From NCBI GenBank assembly GCA_012064385.1, contig QRDG01001837.1:307922-371921 (forward strand): DNA of 64,000 nucleotides. Reading direction: 5' to 3'. Both the position numbers and the translations under genes were made by a program. Below, piece after piece: positions 1-9,845 of this stretch. The notes below the pieces were generated by a model. That model searched no databases. It was given only the letters and a program-made list of their open reading frames with translations, and was not told the origin of the DNA. The stretch is from Puccinellia tenuiflora (lineage: Eukaryota > Streptophyta > Magnoliopsida > Poales > Poaceae). Within the stretch, counting starts at the first letter, position 1. Each line of letters opens with the position of its first letter.

Positions 1-9
1 GGAGACGAG
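1..9 (-). repeat. Stub of H1 3' LTR, left of the element B insertion
   Basis: The first four bases plus ACGAG continue directly into position 13,051 once element B is removed. The uninterrupted version of this junction is visible in the sister LTR at 26,499-26,512. ACGAG (5-9) is the left copy of the target duplication of B. Confidence 0.85.
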
Positions 10-454
10 TGACGTGGGGTTACCACGCCAAATCCCTCGGATGACATCCTTGGGTTGAGAGAACAAGGGAGGAAGATGGTGGTGCTGGTAGATTCGTCGG
101 CTGACAAGCAAAACTTACCCAGGTTCAGGCCCCCGAAGGTAAAAGCCCTACGTCCTGCTTGTCTGGGATTAATGATCGAACTCACAAATCGATTACAATG
201 GCTAGATCGCGAGATTCAATCTAGCTAGGGTTCCTGGTGGCGAGTATGAGCGTGTCCTTGGTCGGCGGTCCTCCCTGTCCTTAAATAGTAGGACGGGGTC
301 TCGGATCCTATACCGACTAGGTTTACATTTGGGCCTAATATCTCTAGCCTTTCCTTCGGGGCCTCCTTCCTGGGCCTAGTGATCGATGGGCTGTCTACTC
401 TTTACCGCACCAGGGTAGTCCACGGTGGCACACCCGAAAGGTGTACCCACATCA
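10..454 (-). repeat. Element B 3' LTR
   Basis: This 445-bp LTR is nearly identical to 12,606-13,050. On the minus strand a TATA-like CTATTTAAGG lies near 285, and the conserved U5 block with CCTGAACCTGGGTA lies near 110-130. The same block occurs in the LTRs of element E and of the 35.3-35.8 kb fragment. Confidence 0.95.
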
Positions 455-466
455 GTAGCCCCCGAG
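455..466 (-). promoter_or_regulatory. Element B polypurine tract
   Basis: The minus-strand sequence CTCGGGGGCTAC directly abuts the 3' LTR, the position where the plus-strand DNA primer is made during reverse transcription. The same 12-mer recurs at 3,389, 3,511 and 5,688. Confidence 0.75.
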
Positions 467-1614
467 GACCTGGTAGACTTGGCGAGTCTGGTAGGGACTC
501 CCCCGCATCGTATCATCCTGGTGCGTGTCATTTCCTTGGTGATTCATTCGTGCCCGTGTTTCAGGACGCCTTAGTGGCGGATATCGCATAATAAGCCTGG
601 TGCTCTCGACGGATCGGGACCAGTTAAGTGCTCTTGGGCACAAACATTATTAGCATACATCAAACTCGAGTCCCCAGGCTCGAGCTTGGAGGCTAGTCCC
701 CTCGACTCCAGCCGCTTGGGATCTTACGGAGTCGAGTTTGGCCTGAAGGGGTACCCAACGCGTCCGTCGGGATTTTTCTTCACACCTGCTGGTGTGGCAT
801 ATCTGTCAAGCTACCACGGCTGCTGCCAGTGGGCCTGGCCCTACACGACGGATCGGTGGGTCTTACCTTTGCACTTCAGAGTGCAGCATCCGAGGGTCAG
901 CTGTATTTGATTCAACTCAGGTATTTTGCTCGGGTTAGACCGGAGTCGATAACCGTTCGAGTGTCACATAGTCGTGATTTCATCGAGTGCACTGTGGCGC
1001 TCCCGGGGAAGTGTTCCTAAAATTACGCTTAATTATTTATAACTGGGGATAATCTCGACCCACTTATTTCGCCGTAACAATCGGGATTTGTTTGGCTCCC
1101 GATGGGAGTAGACAGATGCCAATCTGTTGAGCCTATCCGTAGGCAGGTGTTTGTTTCGACTGGGAGTCGATACTTTGTCGACTGGTAGTCGATACTTTGT
1201 CGAATGAAGCCATGCTGTCGGCAGCTTCTAACTCTTGCGTCACGCATGACGTCACACGCGTGCTTCGCACTGCCAAGGCGCTCTGCCGTTTGGCCTGCCA
1301 GAGGTGACAGTGTGAAACGTCTCGTCAGTTTGACCGATAAGCGCGAAAATTTCGCCACGCCATGATGATGGCCTCCTCGTTTCTCGTGCGTAGTGGGCGA
1401 CGCGGCCGGCGACGGTTGCCCTCCGCGCGCTCCACGTGTATAGTTGGATATGCTCCGTTTTTCTCGGTAAATATTGGACGGCTCAGATCGCTCAGTCCGA
1501 CGGATAAATGGAGGCGCTCCGGCGGTGAAAAAAGGCACAATCTCCCTTCTCGCCGCCGAAGCGCTCCTTCTCCTCTTGCTCTCCGCTTCTCCGCTTGTAG
1601 CCACCGCAACGTAC
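467..1614. other. Non-coding spacer between the 3' LTR and the antisense gene of element B
   Basis: No believable ORF is present. The spacer holds an inverted repeat built on CTCGACTCC / GGAGTCGAG (about 708-744), a two-copy tandem repeat (1,157-1,200), one copy of the GCTCCCGATGGGAGTAG block (about 1,097) that recurs near the internal purine tracts, and a CACGTG box at 1,433-1,438. This is where a promoter of the plus-strand gene starting at 1,615 should lie. A TATA-like TAAATATT is near 1,468, but I cannot fix a promoter. Confidence 0.5.
1157..1200. repeat. 22-bp tandem repeat, two copies, each with a small hairpin
   Basis: Two 22-bp units differ by one base. Each contains CGACT-3 nt-AGTCG, a perfect five-pair stem. 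A partial third unit follows. Confidence 0.8.
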
Positions 1615-4466
1615 ATGTCCAGCGCCAGCATGAAGAAAACCACCGGGAAGAAGAAGTCCACCAGCGCCGCCGCCGCCGGCGCCAGCACGGCCGGCGGACT
1701 GAAGAGGGTGGGCGGCGACTGGCAGCGGTCGTCCGTGACCGAGCGCCAGTTGGAGATGCTGCGGCGCGACGGCTTTCTGCCGTCAATGGAGAAGATGGCG
1801 ACGCGGGCGCCCGGCGACGAGGTTGCTCCGCATCCCCGCGACGGCGAGCGCGTCTGCTTCGTCGATTTCGTGAACAGGGGATTCGCTTTCCCTGTTCACG
1901 AATTCATCCGGGGGCTGATGTACGCGTACGGCGTCCAGCTCCACGACTTCACGCCCAACGCCATCCTCCACATCAGCTGCTTCATCGTCCTGTGCGAGTG
2001 CTTCCTCGGCATTCACCCGCACTGGGGGCTATGGCAGCGGATCTTCAACGTGAAGCGCAATGCCAGCGCTCGCGGCGTGTACCCCGTCGGGGGTTTCGGC
2101 ATCCAGACCCGCGGGGACACCGAGTACTTCGACCTGAAGCAGCTCGAGTCCGCGCAGAACTGGAGGAGGAGGTGGTTCTACGTCGCCGACGTCCACCAGC
2201 CTGGGCAGAAGTACGGGGTTCCTCCATTCCGTGCTGGCGTGGTCGTGAAGAAGAAGAACTCCTGGACGCACCGCCCCGACGCTCGAGAGATGAAGGAATC
2301 TGATTTCCTCCTAACTCGGGTGGCGAAGTTGGTGAAGACCGTCGGCAAGGAGGTAAGTGGCGTTCATCTCATCGCCACTTTCATCAGAAGGCGGGTGCAC
2401 CCGATTCAGGCTCGGGCGCACCCATTATTCAGTTATGCCGGAGCCGCGGACGTTACTCGCACGTCCGCGGAGGAATTATCCGCGGGCGAGGTGGAGGCTC
2501 GCGTTTGCGCGCTGACACTCCTCAAGGTCGGCGAGTCGAACGCCCTTGAATCGCCTGTAGTGCCATTCAGCCTCGAGAGCCCTGTTCCAGAGGTATGTAC
2601 TTCTGATATTTGTGTACTCTTTTTCTGTTTGCTGCGTTTTACCGATTTGCTGGCGACTGAACATTTATTTGCTTTTCTGCTTGAAGGGTTTCTCGACTTT
2701 TGTCAGCCTTCCTCCTCTTCCTGAAGAAAAGGGGACCTCCGCGAGTCCTGACTTGCGGGATGACCCTGATGATCAGGATATCTCTGTCTGCTCCGCTGCG
2801 TCAGTCGAAGATGCAGAGGCCGCGGACAGTGACGAAATCCCCCTCATCCTCCGCAAGCGCGGCCGCGGTGCTGGCTCCAAGACGACGGGAAAATGTAAGC
2901 AGGGTTCCGCCGCAGAGGGTTCTAGCACATCGTCGCCTCCTGCTCGCGCCACCGAGGAGGTTCCACCGGCGCACGATCCCGTAGAGCCTCCGTCGAAGAG
3001 GACTCGCGGTGCGCCGGACTGCTTCGATCCTGCCGCCCTGCTTACGGTTCTCAGCTCGTAAGTTCACAGCTGCCTCTTTCCTTGCCTTGTTACTTAGAGT
3101 TACAATCTGAGACTCTTGGCTTATCTGCAGAGACTCTTCCTCTCGTGCGTCTCCGCCGCCTAATGCTGGCGAGCGAGCGGACGAGGGTGACAGCGCGGGG
3201 GCCCGCCGCGCGGAGACAACAGCTCCTCCACCGCCGTCTGGTCCCGATGTTGCACCAACTGCGACTGCCTCGACTGCCGGCGACGCTCTCGTCACCATCG
3301 CCTGCAATCCTCCGCTTGACTCGGCGAGCATGTAAGTGGATAATACTTTTCGCTTTGTATCGGGTGCGCGACAGCGCTCCCGATGGGAGTAGCCCCCGAG
3401 TCTATAGTTAACTAGGGATAGTTGAGTATAGACTCAAACTGATCTGACTCCTTTGATTCTTTGCTCTCTGTGTATGATTTATCGGGTGCGCGACAGCGCT
3501 CCCGATGGGAGTAGCCCCCGAGTCTGTGGGCGACTGAGTTCAGTCGTGTACAGACTCAAGTTCAATTACTGACTCCTTGTTGTTTGTTTGGTACAGCCTA
3601 TGACGCTCGAGCTGCTAGGTATAGGCCGTCGTTTCGCGGCCATGGAGGCGGAGAAAACTCGCATGGAGCAAGAGTCCGCCGAGCTCCGAGGTTTGCCCTT
3701 TGTCTTCCGCTCACTTAGATTGTGTTTGTTATTGCCATTTGCTTGAACGTCCTCTGCCCGCAGAGCTGCTGGCGCAGTCGCAACGCGAGGGAAAAAGCGC
3801 CTCGCAACAGGCTGCTACCCTCAAGGAGCAGCTGGATGCCGCAGTACTCGCGAAGGAGGCGGCCGATGCCCGCGGGCAGACTTTGGTGCAGCGCCTCTGC
3901 ACTGCGAGCAACTCCTTGTTAGGTGAGTGCTAGCTCCTCTGTTTTCTGCTCTTTTGCATCCTTTGGTGTGACCAAGTTCTTTTCTGCTTTCTTCAGGTAG
4001 CCTTGGCACTGTGGCATGTTCCAGCGCACAGGCTGCCGCCGATGACCTGGAGGGCGCGGTTGCTGCTGTAGAGGGTGCTGGCCAACAGGCGAGCGGTCTC
4101 CTGGAGAAGGCTACCGGCGCGCTGTCGAGCTTGCACGGCCGCATGTTTCCCCAGGAGCAAGCTCCTGCTTCACTCGGGGAACTGGCTGAGTTGTTTGGCC
4201 CTGACGGCTCCGCCATCGACGACTTCAGACGCGAGCACACGGTACGTGGCTCGCAGACCACCCTCCTTATGCTGCTGGGGCATGGCTTCGAGGGCGATTT
4301 CGACAAGGCAATGTCTGGGCTGCCCCGCGGACCCGACGGCAAGCCGGTAGCTCTTGGCGGCTTCGCCGAGCGGTCCCGCGAGTTGGCGCAAAAGCTGACT
4401 GAAACCTTGGAGAGGCAAGCTGCGAAGCGTGCGGAGAAGGCTAAGAAATCGGCGAGCTCGCAGTAG
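1615..4466 (+). CDS. Antisense accessory gene 1 of element B (putative gypsy-type transposon domain, PF04195-like), multi-exon
   Basis: This gene lies opposite to gag-pol, between pol and the 3' LTR. Reading from ATG 1,615, exon 1 runs to about 2,592 and encodes the grass domain usually annotated as putative gypsy-type transposon (RRDGFLPS, then VCFVDFVNRGFAFPVHEF, then LTPNAIL-like FTPNAILHIS and LCECFLGIHPHWGLW). Later exons are inferred from GT/AG signals: about 2,687-3,057 (acidic, proline/serine rich), 3,131-3,331, 3,597-3,690 (coiled coil RRFAAMEAEKTRMEQE), 3,764-3,922 and 3,997-4,466 (ending AKKSASSQ). The exon 3 to exon 4 junction is out of phase by one base as written, so either a splice site is misplaced or the gene is damaged. 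An in-frame ATG at 1,474 would add a hydrophobic leader, but that stretch looks like untranslated leader. The molecular role is unknown. Antisense ORFs of this kind are established for Tat-lineage elements. Confidence 0.65.
3358..3525. repeat. Two-copy intronic repeat carrying a hairpin and a polypurine-tract copy
   Basis: Two copies of a block of about 45 bp start near 3,358 and 3,480, about 122 bp apart. Each has ATCGGG...CCCGAT arms around a GCGCGACAGCGC core, followed by GTAGCCCCCGAG, the complement of the element B polypurine tract (3,389-3,400 and 3,511-3,522). They lie in an inferred intron of the antisense gene. Confidence 0.8.
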
Positions 4467-4679
4467 CCGTTTTATCTCCCTGTTTTTCACCCTTTTGTAC
4501 TTTGTCTGTGGCAATGCCCATCGTCCTTCTGTAATGACTGTGCCTGTTATCGACTTTGTATGAATTTCTACTTTTGTCTTGATGTCTTTGTGCCGTGCGA
4601 CCTCTTCCAGCCCCGGGCCTTCTTGAAGAAGAATATCTCATCCTTGGTTGCTTGGCTTGCTAACAGGTAGATCCGACGA

Positions 4680-5528
4680 TTGCTCCTCCATCCTATGACG
4701 CCGCCACAGGTCCATGCTGCCACAGCTGCTGGTTGTTCTTCCGTGAATCGCGACTCCGGGGATTATCGACTCACGATGCTCCGGGATCGCTGTTCTAGTC
4801 TTGAACAAGAGCTGCGAGCGGCGCGGGGTGCCTTGGCCGTACTGAAGTCAAAGCAGCCCCGCCCCGCTGAACGGGAAGCTTTCCTTCTTGAAGAACTGGA
4901 GAAAGCCAACAATGACTTGCTTTGTAAGTGGCCGCGAGCCCCCGAGTCGTTTATTGTCTGTTTCCTTGGTTGTTTCATTGTTCCTCTGTATGCAGGTGTG
5001 CAGCAGGACCCTCAAGCTGAGGCTAGTCGGGTGGAGAGTCGACTTCGCCGTGTTGCCGAGGTTGTCGGGCGTGACACCACCTCCTTTTGGTCGGACCCCT
5101 CACGAGGTCGGGTGCTTGCTGTTCTCCAAGATCGCATAGGCCAGGTGACGTCCTTTGCTGGGGCGTGCCGTTCTGCGCTGGCACTCGTGTACAAGGCGCT
5201 GTTCCCCTTGGATCCGCAACCGCAGGGTCTCAGGGCTCTCATGGCGCGATTCCGCAATGGCAAGGCTGCGCAGAGCTTCATCCGGACGCAACTTGTCAGT
5301 GGCGCGACGTACGCCTTGGCCTTTGTTCATCGTCGACACCCGTATCTCGTCCTGAGGGGAATAGAAGAAGTCCCCAACAGGGAAGATGGGGAGCCTACGC
5401 CAATGGACACCCATTATCGCGCTGTTGAAGATGTAGCTGTTAAGTTGATCAGGAAACTCGAGCACGACACCGAGATGTACTCGGACTATGTGGCGCCACG
5501 AGTTCCAAAGGATGAGCCTGTGGACTGA
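4680..5528 (+). CDS. Antisense accessory gene 2 of element B, related to the C-terminal part of gene 1
   Basis: This is an ORF of 282 codons if read through. A 72-nt stretch, 4,924-4,995, has GTAAGT and TGCAG ends, and its length divisible by three keeps the frame, so it is probably an intron. The protein has a coiled coil (SLEQELRAARGALAVLKS and following) and a C-terminal module containing ALFPLDPQPQGLRALMARF. That module resembles RMFPQEQAPASLGELAELF of gene 1. It starts about 210 bp after the stop of gene 1 and ends about 340 bp before the end of the convergent pol. It lacks the N-terminal gypsy-type domain. The start codon is uncertain: ORF prediction allows TTG-type starts, and the first clear ATG is inside the ORF. 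Function is unknown. Confidence 0.55.
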   Translation: MLLHPMTPPQVHAATAAGCSSVNRDSGDYRLTMLRDRCSSLEQELRAARGALAVLKSKQPRPAEREAFLLEELEKANNDLLCKWPRAPESFIVCFLGCFIVPLYAGVQQDPQAEASRVESRLRRVAEVVGRDTTSFWSDPSRGRVLAVLQDRIGQVTSFAGACRSALALVYKALFPLDPQPQGLRALMARFRNGKAAQSFIRTQLVSGATYALAFVHRRHPYLVLRGIEEVPNREDGEPTPMDTHYRAVEDVAVKLIRKLEHDTEMYSDYVAPRVPKDEPVD

Positions 5529-5864
5529 TGCGCACTTTTGTATATTTGCGGAAAAAAACTTGTATACTTGCTCTGTATAGCCTGAAGTTGTCTTGTATAT
5601 AAAGTTTGTTTTGTTTTGCCTTTATTTAGCGCCGCACCCGAGCGTCGGTGTGCTACTAAGGTGGAGGAATATTTGTGCTCGACCGGCGTAGCCCCCGAGT
5701 ATCAGGTGCTACGTCCGGGAGGTGAGTATGATTTGTTTGCCCTTTCGGGTGCTTATTTTGTGCGCTGTGTGTCAACTCGTATGATAGAGGAACATTGCGC
5801 TTTATTGATGGAGACATGGTCTCTAATGCTTACAGGGATGGTTGATCAGCCTTTGATAGTTGTG
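5529..5864. other. Convergent gap between antisense gene 2 and pol of element B
   Basis: AT-rich 3' flanking sequence (repeated TTGTATA) is followed by an internal copy of the polypurine tract at 5,688-5,699, about 165 bp downstream of the pol stop. An ORF of 140 codons on the plus strand (5,616-6,038) is the shadow of integrase. Confidence 0.6.
5688..5699 (-). promoter_or_regulatory. Internal polypurine-tract copy just downstream of pol (element B)
   Basis: This is an exact copy of the 12-mer at the 3' LTR (455-466). Its position after integrase parallels GAGCGGGGG at 50,864-50,872 in element E. It may be a secondary plus-strand primer site. Confidence 0.45.
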
Positions 5865-8800
5865 CTACGCGTAAAAGCGCCGCAGTTGCGCCGCGTTCCA
5901 GGGGTTGCGGATGAGTTCATCTGTCTTCGGGTCCTTCAGGCGGTACGCGCCTCCGCCGATGACTTCAGCGATGATGTAGGGTCCCTCCCATGGGGAGGCG
6001 AGCTTGTGCACTTTCTTCTGCTTGAGCCTGAGTACTAGATCTCCTTCGACAAAGGCTCTTGTGCGCAGCCGTCTGCTGTGGTAGTTGCGGAGGTTCTGTT
6101 GGTAGATAGCCGTGCGGGAGAGTGCGATGTCCCGGGCCTCGTCCAGCAAATCGACGTCGTCTTCGAGTGCTGGCTTGGGCGTCGTCTTCGTCGTACGCAA
6201 CGATGCGAGGTGCATCGAAGCGTATGTCGTGTGGCAGGACTGCTTCTGCTCCGTACACCATGAAGAATGGCGTGTACTGCGTTGATCTATTGGGTGTGGT
6301 GCGCAAACTCCATAGCACCGATGGTAGCTCCTCTACCCAGGCTCCTGCTGCGCGCCTGAGTGGTACCAGGAGGCGCTTCTTGATGCCGCTGCATACAAGG
6401 CCGTTTGCCTTCTCCACCTGCCCGTTGGATTGCGGGTGTGCGACGGAGGCGTAGTTTAGCTTGATGCCTTTCTCCTGGCAGAACTCTTGGAACTCCTCGG
6501 CTGTGAAGTTTGTTCCGTTGTCTGTGATGATGCTGTGAGGCACCCCAAAGCGGAACATGATGGACTTGATGAAGTTGACAGCCGAGGTAGCCGCGCAGTT
6601 TGTAATTGGCGCGGCCTCTATCCACTTGGTGAACTTATCGACAGCCACCAGTAGATGTGTGTGTCCTCCCCTTGAGGATTTGCGCAGTGGCCCGACCATG
6701 TCGAGTCCCCATTGGGCGAAAGGCCACGCCAAAGGGATTGTCTTCAGTTCCGACGCCGGTGCATGAGGTTTTGTTGCGAATTTCTGGCAGCCGATACATC
6801 GGCGAACCATGTCCTCGGCGTCCTGCAACGCCGTGGGCCAGTAGAATCCAGCACGCAGAGCCTTGGCGACTAAGGCTCTACTGCTGGCATGATGCCCACA
6901 CGTTCCGGCGTGGATCTCGAGGAGCATGGCTTTGCCGTCCTCTGGTGCGATACATCGCTGAAGGATACCCGATATGTTGCGTTTGTACAGCTCTCCGCTG
7001 ATTATTGTGAATGCTTTGGCGCGGCGAGTGATACGCCGTGCTTCGACTGTGTCCTCAGGAAGCTCCTGCCGGAGCATATACGCCAGAAATGGCTTTGTCC
7101 ACATGGGCTCGATGAGGAAAACCTCGATTGCGGGTTCTGCTTCTGGAGTTGCATTGTCGCTTGCTGCTGCAGTCCCCGTTGCCGGTGTAGAGGGAACCGC
7201 AGGTTGCTTGACTTTGGTGGATCTTTTATTTATCTTCTCGAGGAAGACTCCAGGGGGTACTTTGAGTTTCAAGCACCCGATGTTGGCCAGGGTGTCCGCC
7301 TCCTCGTTGCTTGCTCGCCCAATGTGGCGGAGCTCGCAACCGTCGAAGCTCCCTTCCATGATGTTGTACAGGTTCCTGTACGCTATCATGTTCTCTGTTG
7401 TTGCATCACACTCTTTCATGGTCTGTTGCACGACCAAGTTCGAGTCTCCGTATATCATCAGGCGATCTGCGCCACACTCCTTGGCCATCTTCATCCCGTG
7501 GATCAAGGCTTCGTACTCTGCTTCGTTGTTGGATGGCTTCTCAAAGTCCATCTGCAGCACATAACGCAGCTTGTCGCCTTTTGGTGATATCAGGATAACA
7601 CCGACTCCCGCGCCTTCGTTCCTCTTGGGCCCGTCGAAGTACATAGTCCATGAGCTGGATGTATCGGGTACCGATGGCAGCTGCATCTCCATCCACTCTG
7701 TAGTGAAGTCAGGGAGGACTTGAGCCTTTATTGCTGTAGGTTGTTTGTATGTTAGGTCCAGAGGACCTAATTCGATGCTCCATTTAGCGACTCTGCCTGT
7801 CGCTTTGGAGTTGTTGAGTATGTCACCCAAGGGAGCCGCACTCACCACCGTGATAGGGTGCTCTTGAAAGTAGTGCGCCACCTTGCGCGAGGTCATGAAT
7901 ACCCCATATGCCAGCTTCTGATAGTGCGGGTACCTCTGCTTCGACTGAGACAGCACCTCGCTGAGGTAATATATTGGTCGTTGTACTCCGTGAGCTTTTC
8001 CTTCCTCAGCCCGTTCGACCACCAGCACCGTGCTGACTACCCTGTTTGTGGCTGCTATATAAAGATACAGCGGTTCCTTTTCGCGTGGTGCCACCAGTAC
8101 TGGTGGTGTTGACAGGGTGCGCTTGAGGTCGACGAAGGCGGCTTGAGCTTCTTCGGTCCACTCGAAGCGGTCCGTCTTCTTCATCAAGTGATAGAATGGG
8201 AGAGCCTTCTCTCCAAGCCTGCTGATGAATCGGCTTAATGCTGCTATCCTTCCAGAGAGCTGCTGCTCATCCCTGAGTTTCGACAGAGCCGGCATCTTCA
8301 GGAGCGCCTGTATCTTCTCTGGGTTTGCTTCAATACCTCGCGCAGATACGAGGTAACCGAGTAATTGTCCGGCTGGCACGCCGAATACACACTTTGTAGG
8401 GTTCAACTTGATGGTGTATTTCTTCAGGGCGGCGAATGTTTCGCGAAGGTCATCGAGCAGTGTCCCGTCTTCCTTGGTCTTGATGACGATGTCGTCGACG
8501 TACACCTGAACATTGCGGCCGATTTGCTTCTTCAAACAGTTCTGCATCATGTGCTGGTATGTAGCACCCGCGTTCTTGAGTCCGAAGGGCATCGTCGTAT
8601 AACAGAAAACACCAAAGGGTGTGATGAATGCTGTTTTCTCTTCGTCTTCCTTCTTCATCCTGATCTGGTTGTAGCCTGAATAGGCATCCAGAAAACAGAG
8701 ACGTGCGCAGCCTACGGTCGAGTCGACAATCTGGTCGATTCGAGGCAGTGGAAAGTGATATTTTGGACAACACTTGTTTAACGAAGTGAAGTCGACGCAC

Positions 8801-9087
8801 ATGCGTAGTATATCTGTGTTTTTCTTTGGCACCAGGACTGGGTTGGCGACCCAGTCAGACTTCTTGATCTCCCGAATAAAATTGGCTGCTAGGAGCCTGT
8901 CGATTTCCTGCCCAATAGCGAGGCGCTTTGGCTCCGCGAAGCGGCGCATCGTTTGCTTGACTGGTCTCGCATTGGGCAAGATCTGGAGGGCGTGCTCGGC
9001 GAATTCCCTGGGTATGCCTGGCATGTCGGCTGGACACCAGGCAAAAATCTCCCAGTTCTCACGTAGGAACTCGACGAGCGCGCCTTC
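5865..9087 (-). CDS. Element B pol: RT, RNase H, archaeal-type RNase H, integrase
   Basis: The frame is open from just after a UAG at 9,088-9,090 to about 6,190. After one frameshift (about 6,170-6,200) it ends at 5,865. Visible domains are: RT with YVDDIVIK; a first RNase H region whose expected catalytic Asp is replaced (YLYIAATN); a second archaeal-type RNase H with YFDGPKRNEGAG, NNEAEYEAL, YGDSNLV and NEEADTLA; integrase zinc finger (GHHASS...CIGCQKF); integrase core with GLDMVGPL, TDNGTNF and SNGQVEKANG; and a GPY/F-type tail (PWEGPYII). The loss of the first RNase H active site alongside a second intact RNase H is usual for Tat elements. The frameshift separates the integrase tail from the core, so this copy cannot make a full-length polyprotein. 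Confidence 0.93.
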
Positions 9088-9090
9088 CTA
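9088..9090 (-). other. In-frame UAG between protease and RT (element B)
   Basis: The protease frame ends GCA-TAG-GAA and continues without a frame change into RT (ALVEFLRENWEIFAW). Element E has TAG-GAA at the homologous codon (47,064-47,066), with the same 21-codon spacing to the GVP/GIP motif region. Confidence 0.85.
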
Positions 9091-9845
9091 TGCGGAAGGC
9101 AAGCTCGTCGATACGAGGACCGTCTTCTTGGGGTCCGTCGGGTGCACCTGATGCTCCCTTGTGTCGTTTGTTGCGTTGAAGGCGGAGCCTGACGCTGATT
9201 GTTTGCCCTCTGGAAAGAGGGTGCGGTCGTTGGTGAGAGCCAACTCCTGGAGCTGCTCCTGCGCCCCGAACGACTCAGAGATCTTGTTGAACTTGCGATC
9301 GCACTCGTCGGATCGCTCGAAGTCTCCACTGATGGTGATTGTTCCATAGGGTCCCGGCATCTTCAACTTCAAGTACGCGTAGTGTGGCACCGCCATGAAT
9401 CGCGCGAACGCCGGTCGTCCCAGTATGACATTGTACTGCGATTTCCAGTCAACCACCTCGAACTCGATCTTCTCCTTCCGAAAGTTTGTTGGTTCGCCAA
9501 AGATCACGTCGAGTGAGATCGTACCCAGGGGATAGACTGGTCTCCCTGGTACTATGCCGTGGAAGGTGTTGACGGAGGGCGCCAAGTTTGTCGTCAGTAT
9601 GTTCATTCCGCGCAGCGTGTCGGCGAACATGATGTTGATTCCGCTGCCGCCATCCATGAACACGCGGCTCATGGCGAAGCCTCCGACCTGGGCGTCCAGA
9701 ACGAGGGCGGAGTGGCCCGGCCGCGGGACTCGAGGCGGATGATCGTCCCTTGAGAATGTTATGCTGGCGTGTGACCAGTTAAGGTACTCAGGGTACCGCA
9801 GGGTGGCGATTTGACGGCAAGATGAACCTGCCTTGTTATGAGCTT
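9091..9845 (-). CDS. Element B protease
   Basis: This retroviral-type aspartic protease processes the Gag-Pol precursor. The active-site stretch is VFMDGGSGINIMF, a DGG variant of D-T/S-G. A second conserved region reads VILGRPAFARFMA. The frame opens near 9,845 and differs from the Gag frame just upstream, so gag and protease are separated by a frameshift in this copy. It ends at the in-frame UAG. The domain order gag-protease-RT matches Ty3/gypsy. Confidence 0.85.

Noticed and set aside
1474..1614. Hydrophobic N-terminal extension (LLAAEALLLLLLSASPLVA) looking like a signal peptide
   Set aside because: The stretch is CT-rich leader-like DNA upstream of a better ATG at 1,615. Related accessory proteins start without it as far as I recall.
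1029..2303. Overlapping long ORFs on both strands around 1.0-2.3 kb
   Set aside because: They are GC-rich shadows of the first exon of the antisense gene and have no family features.
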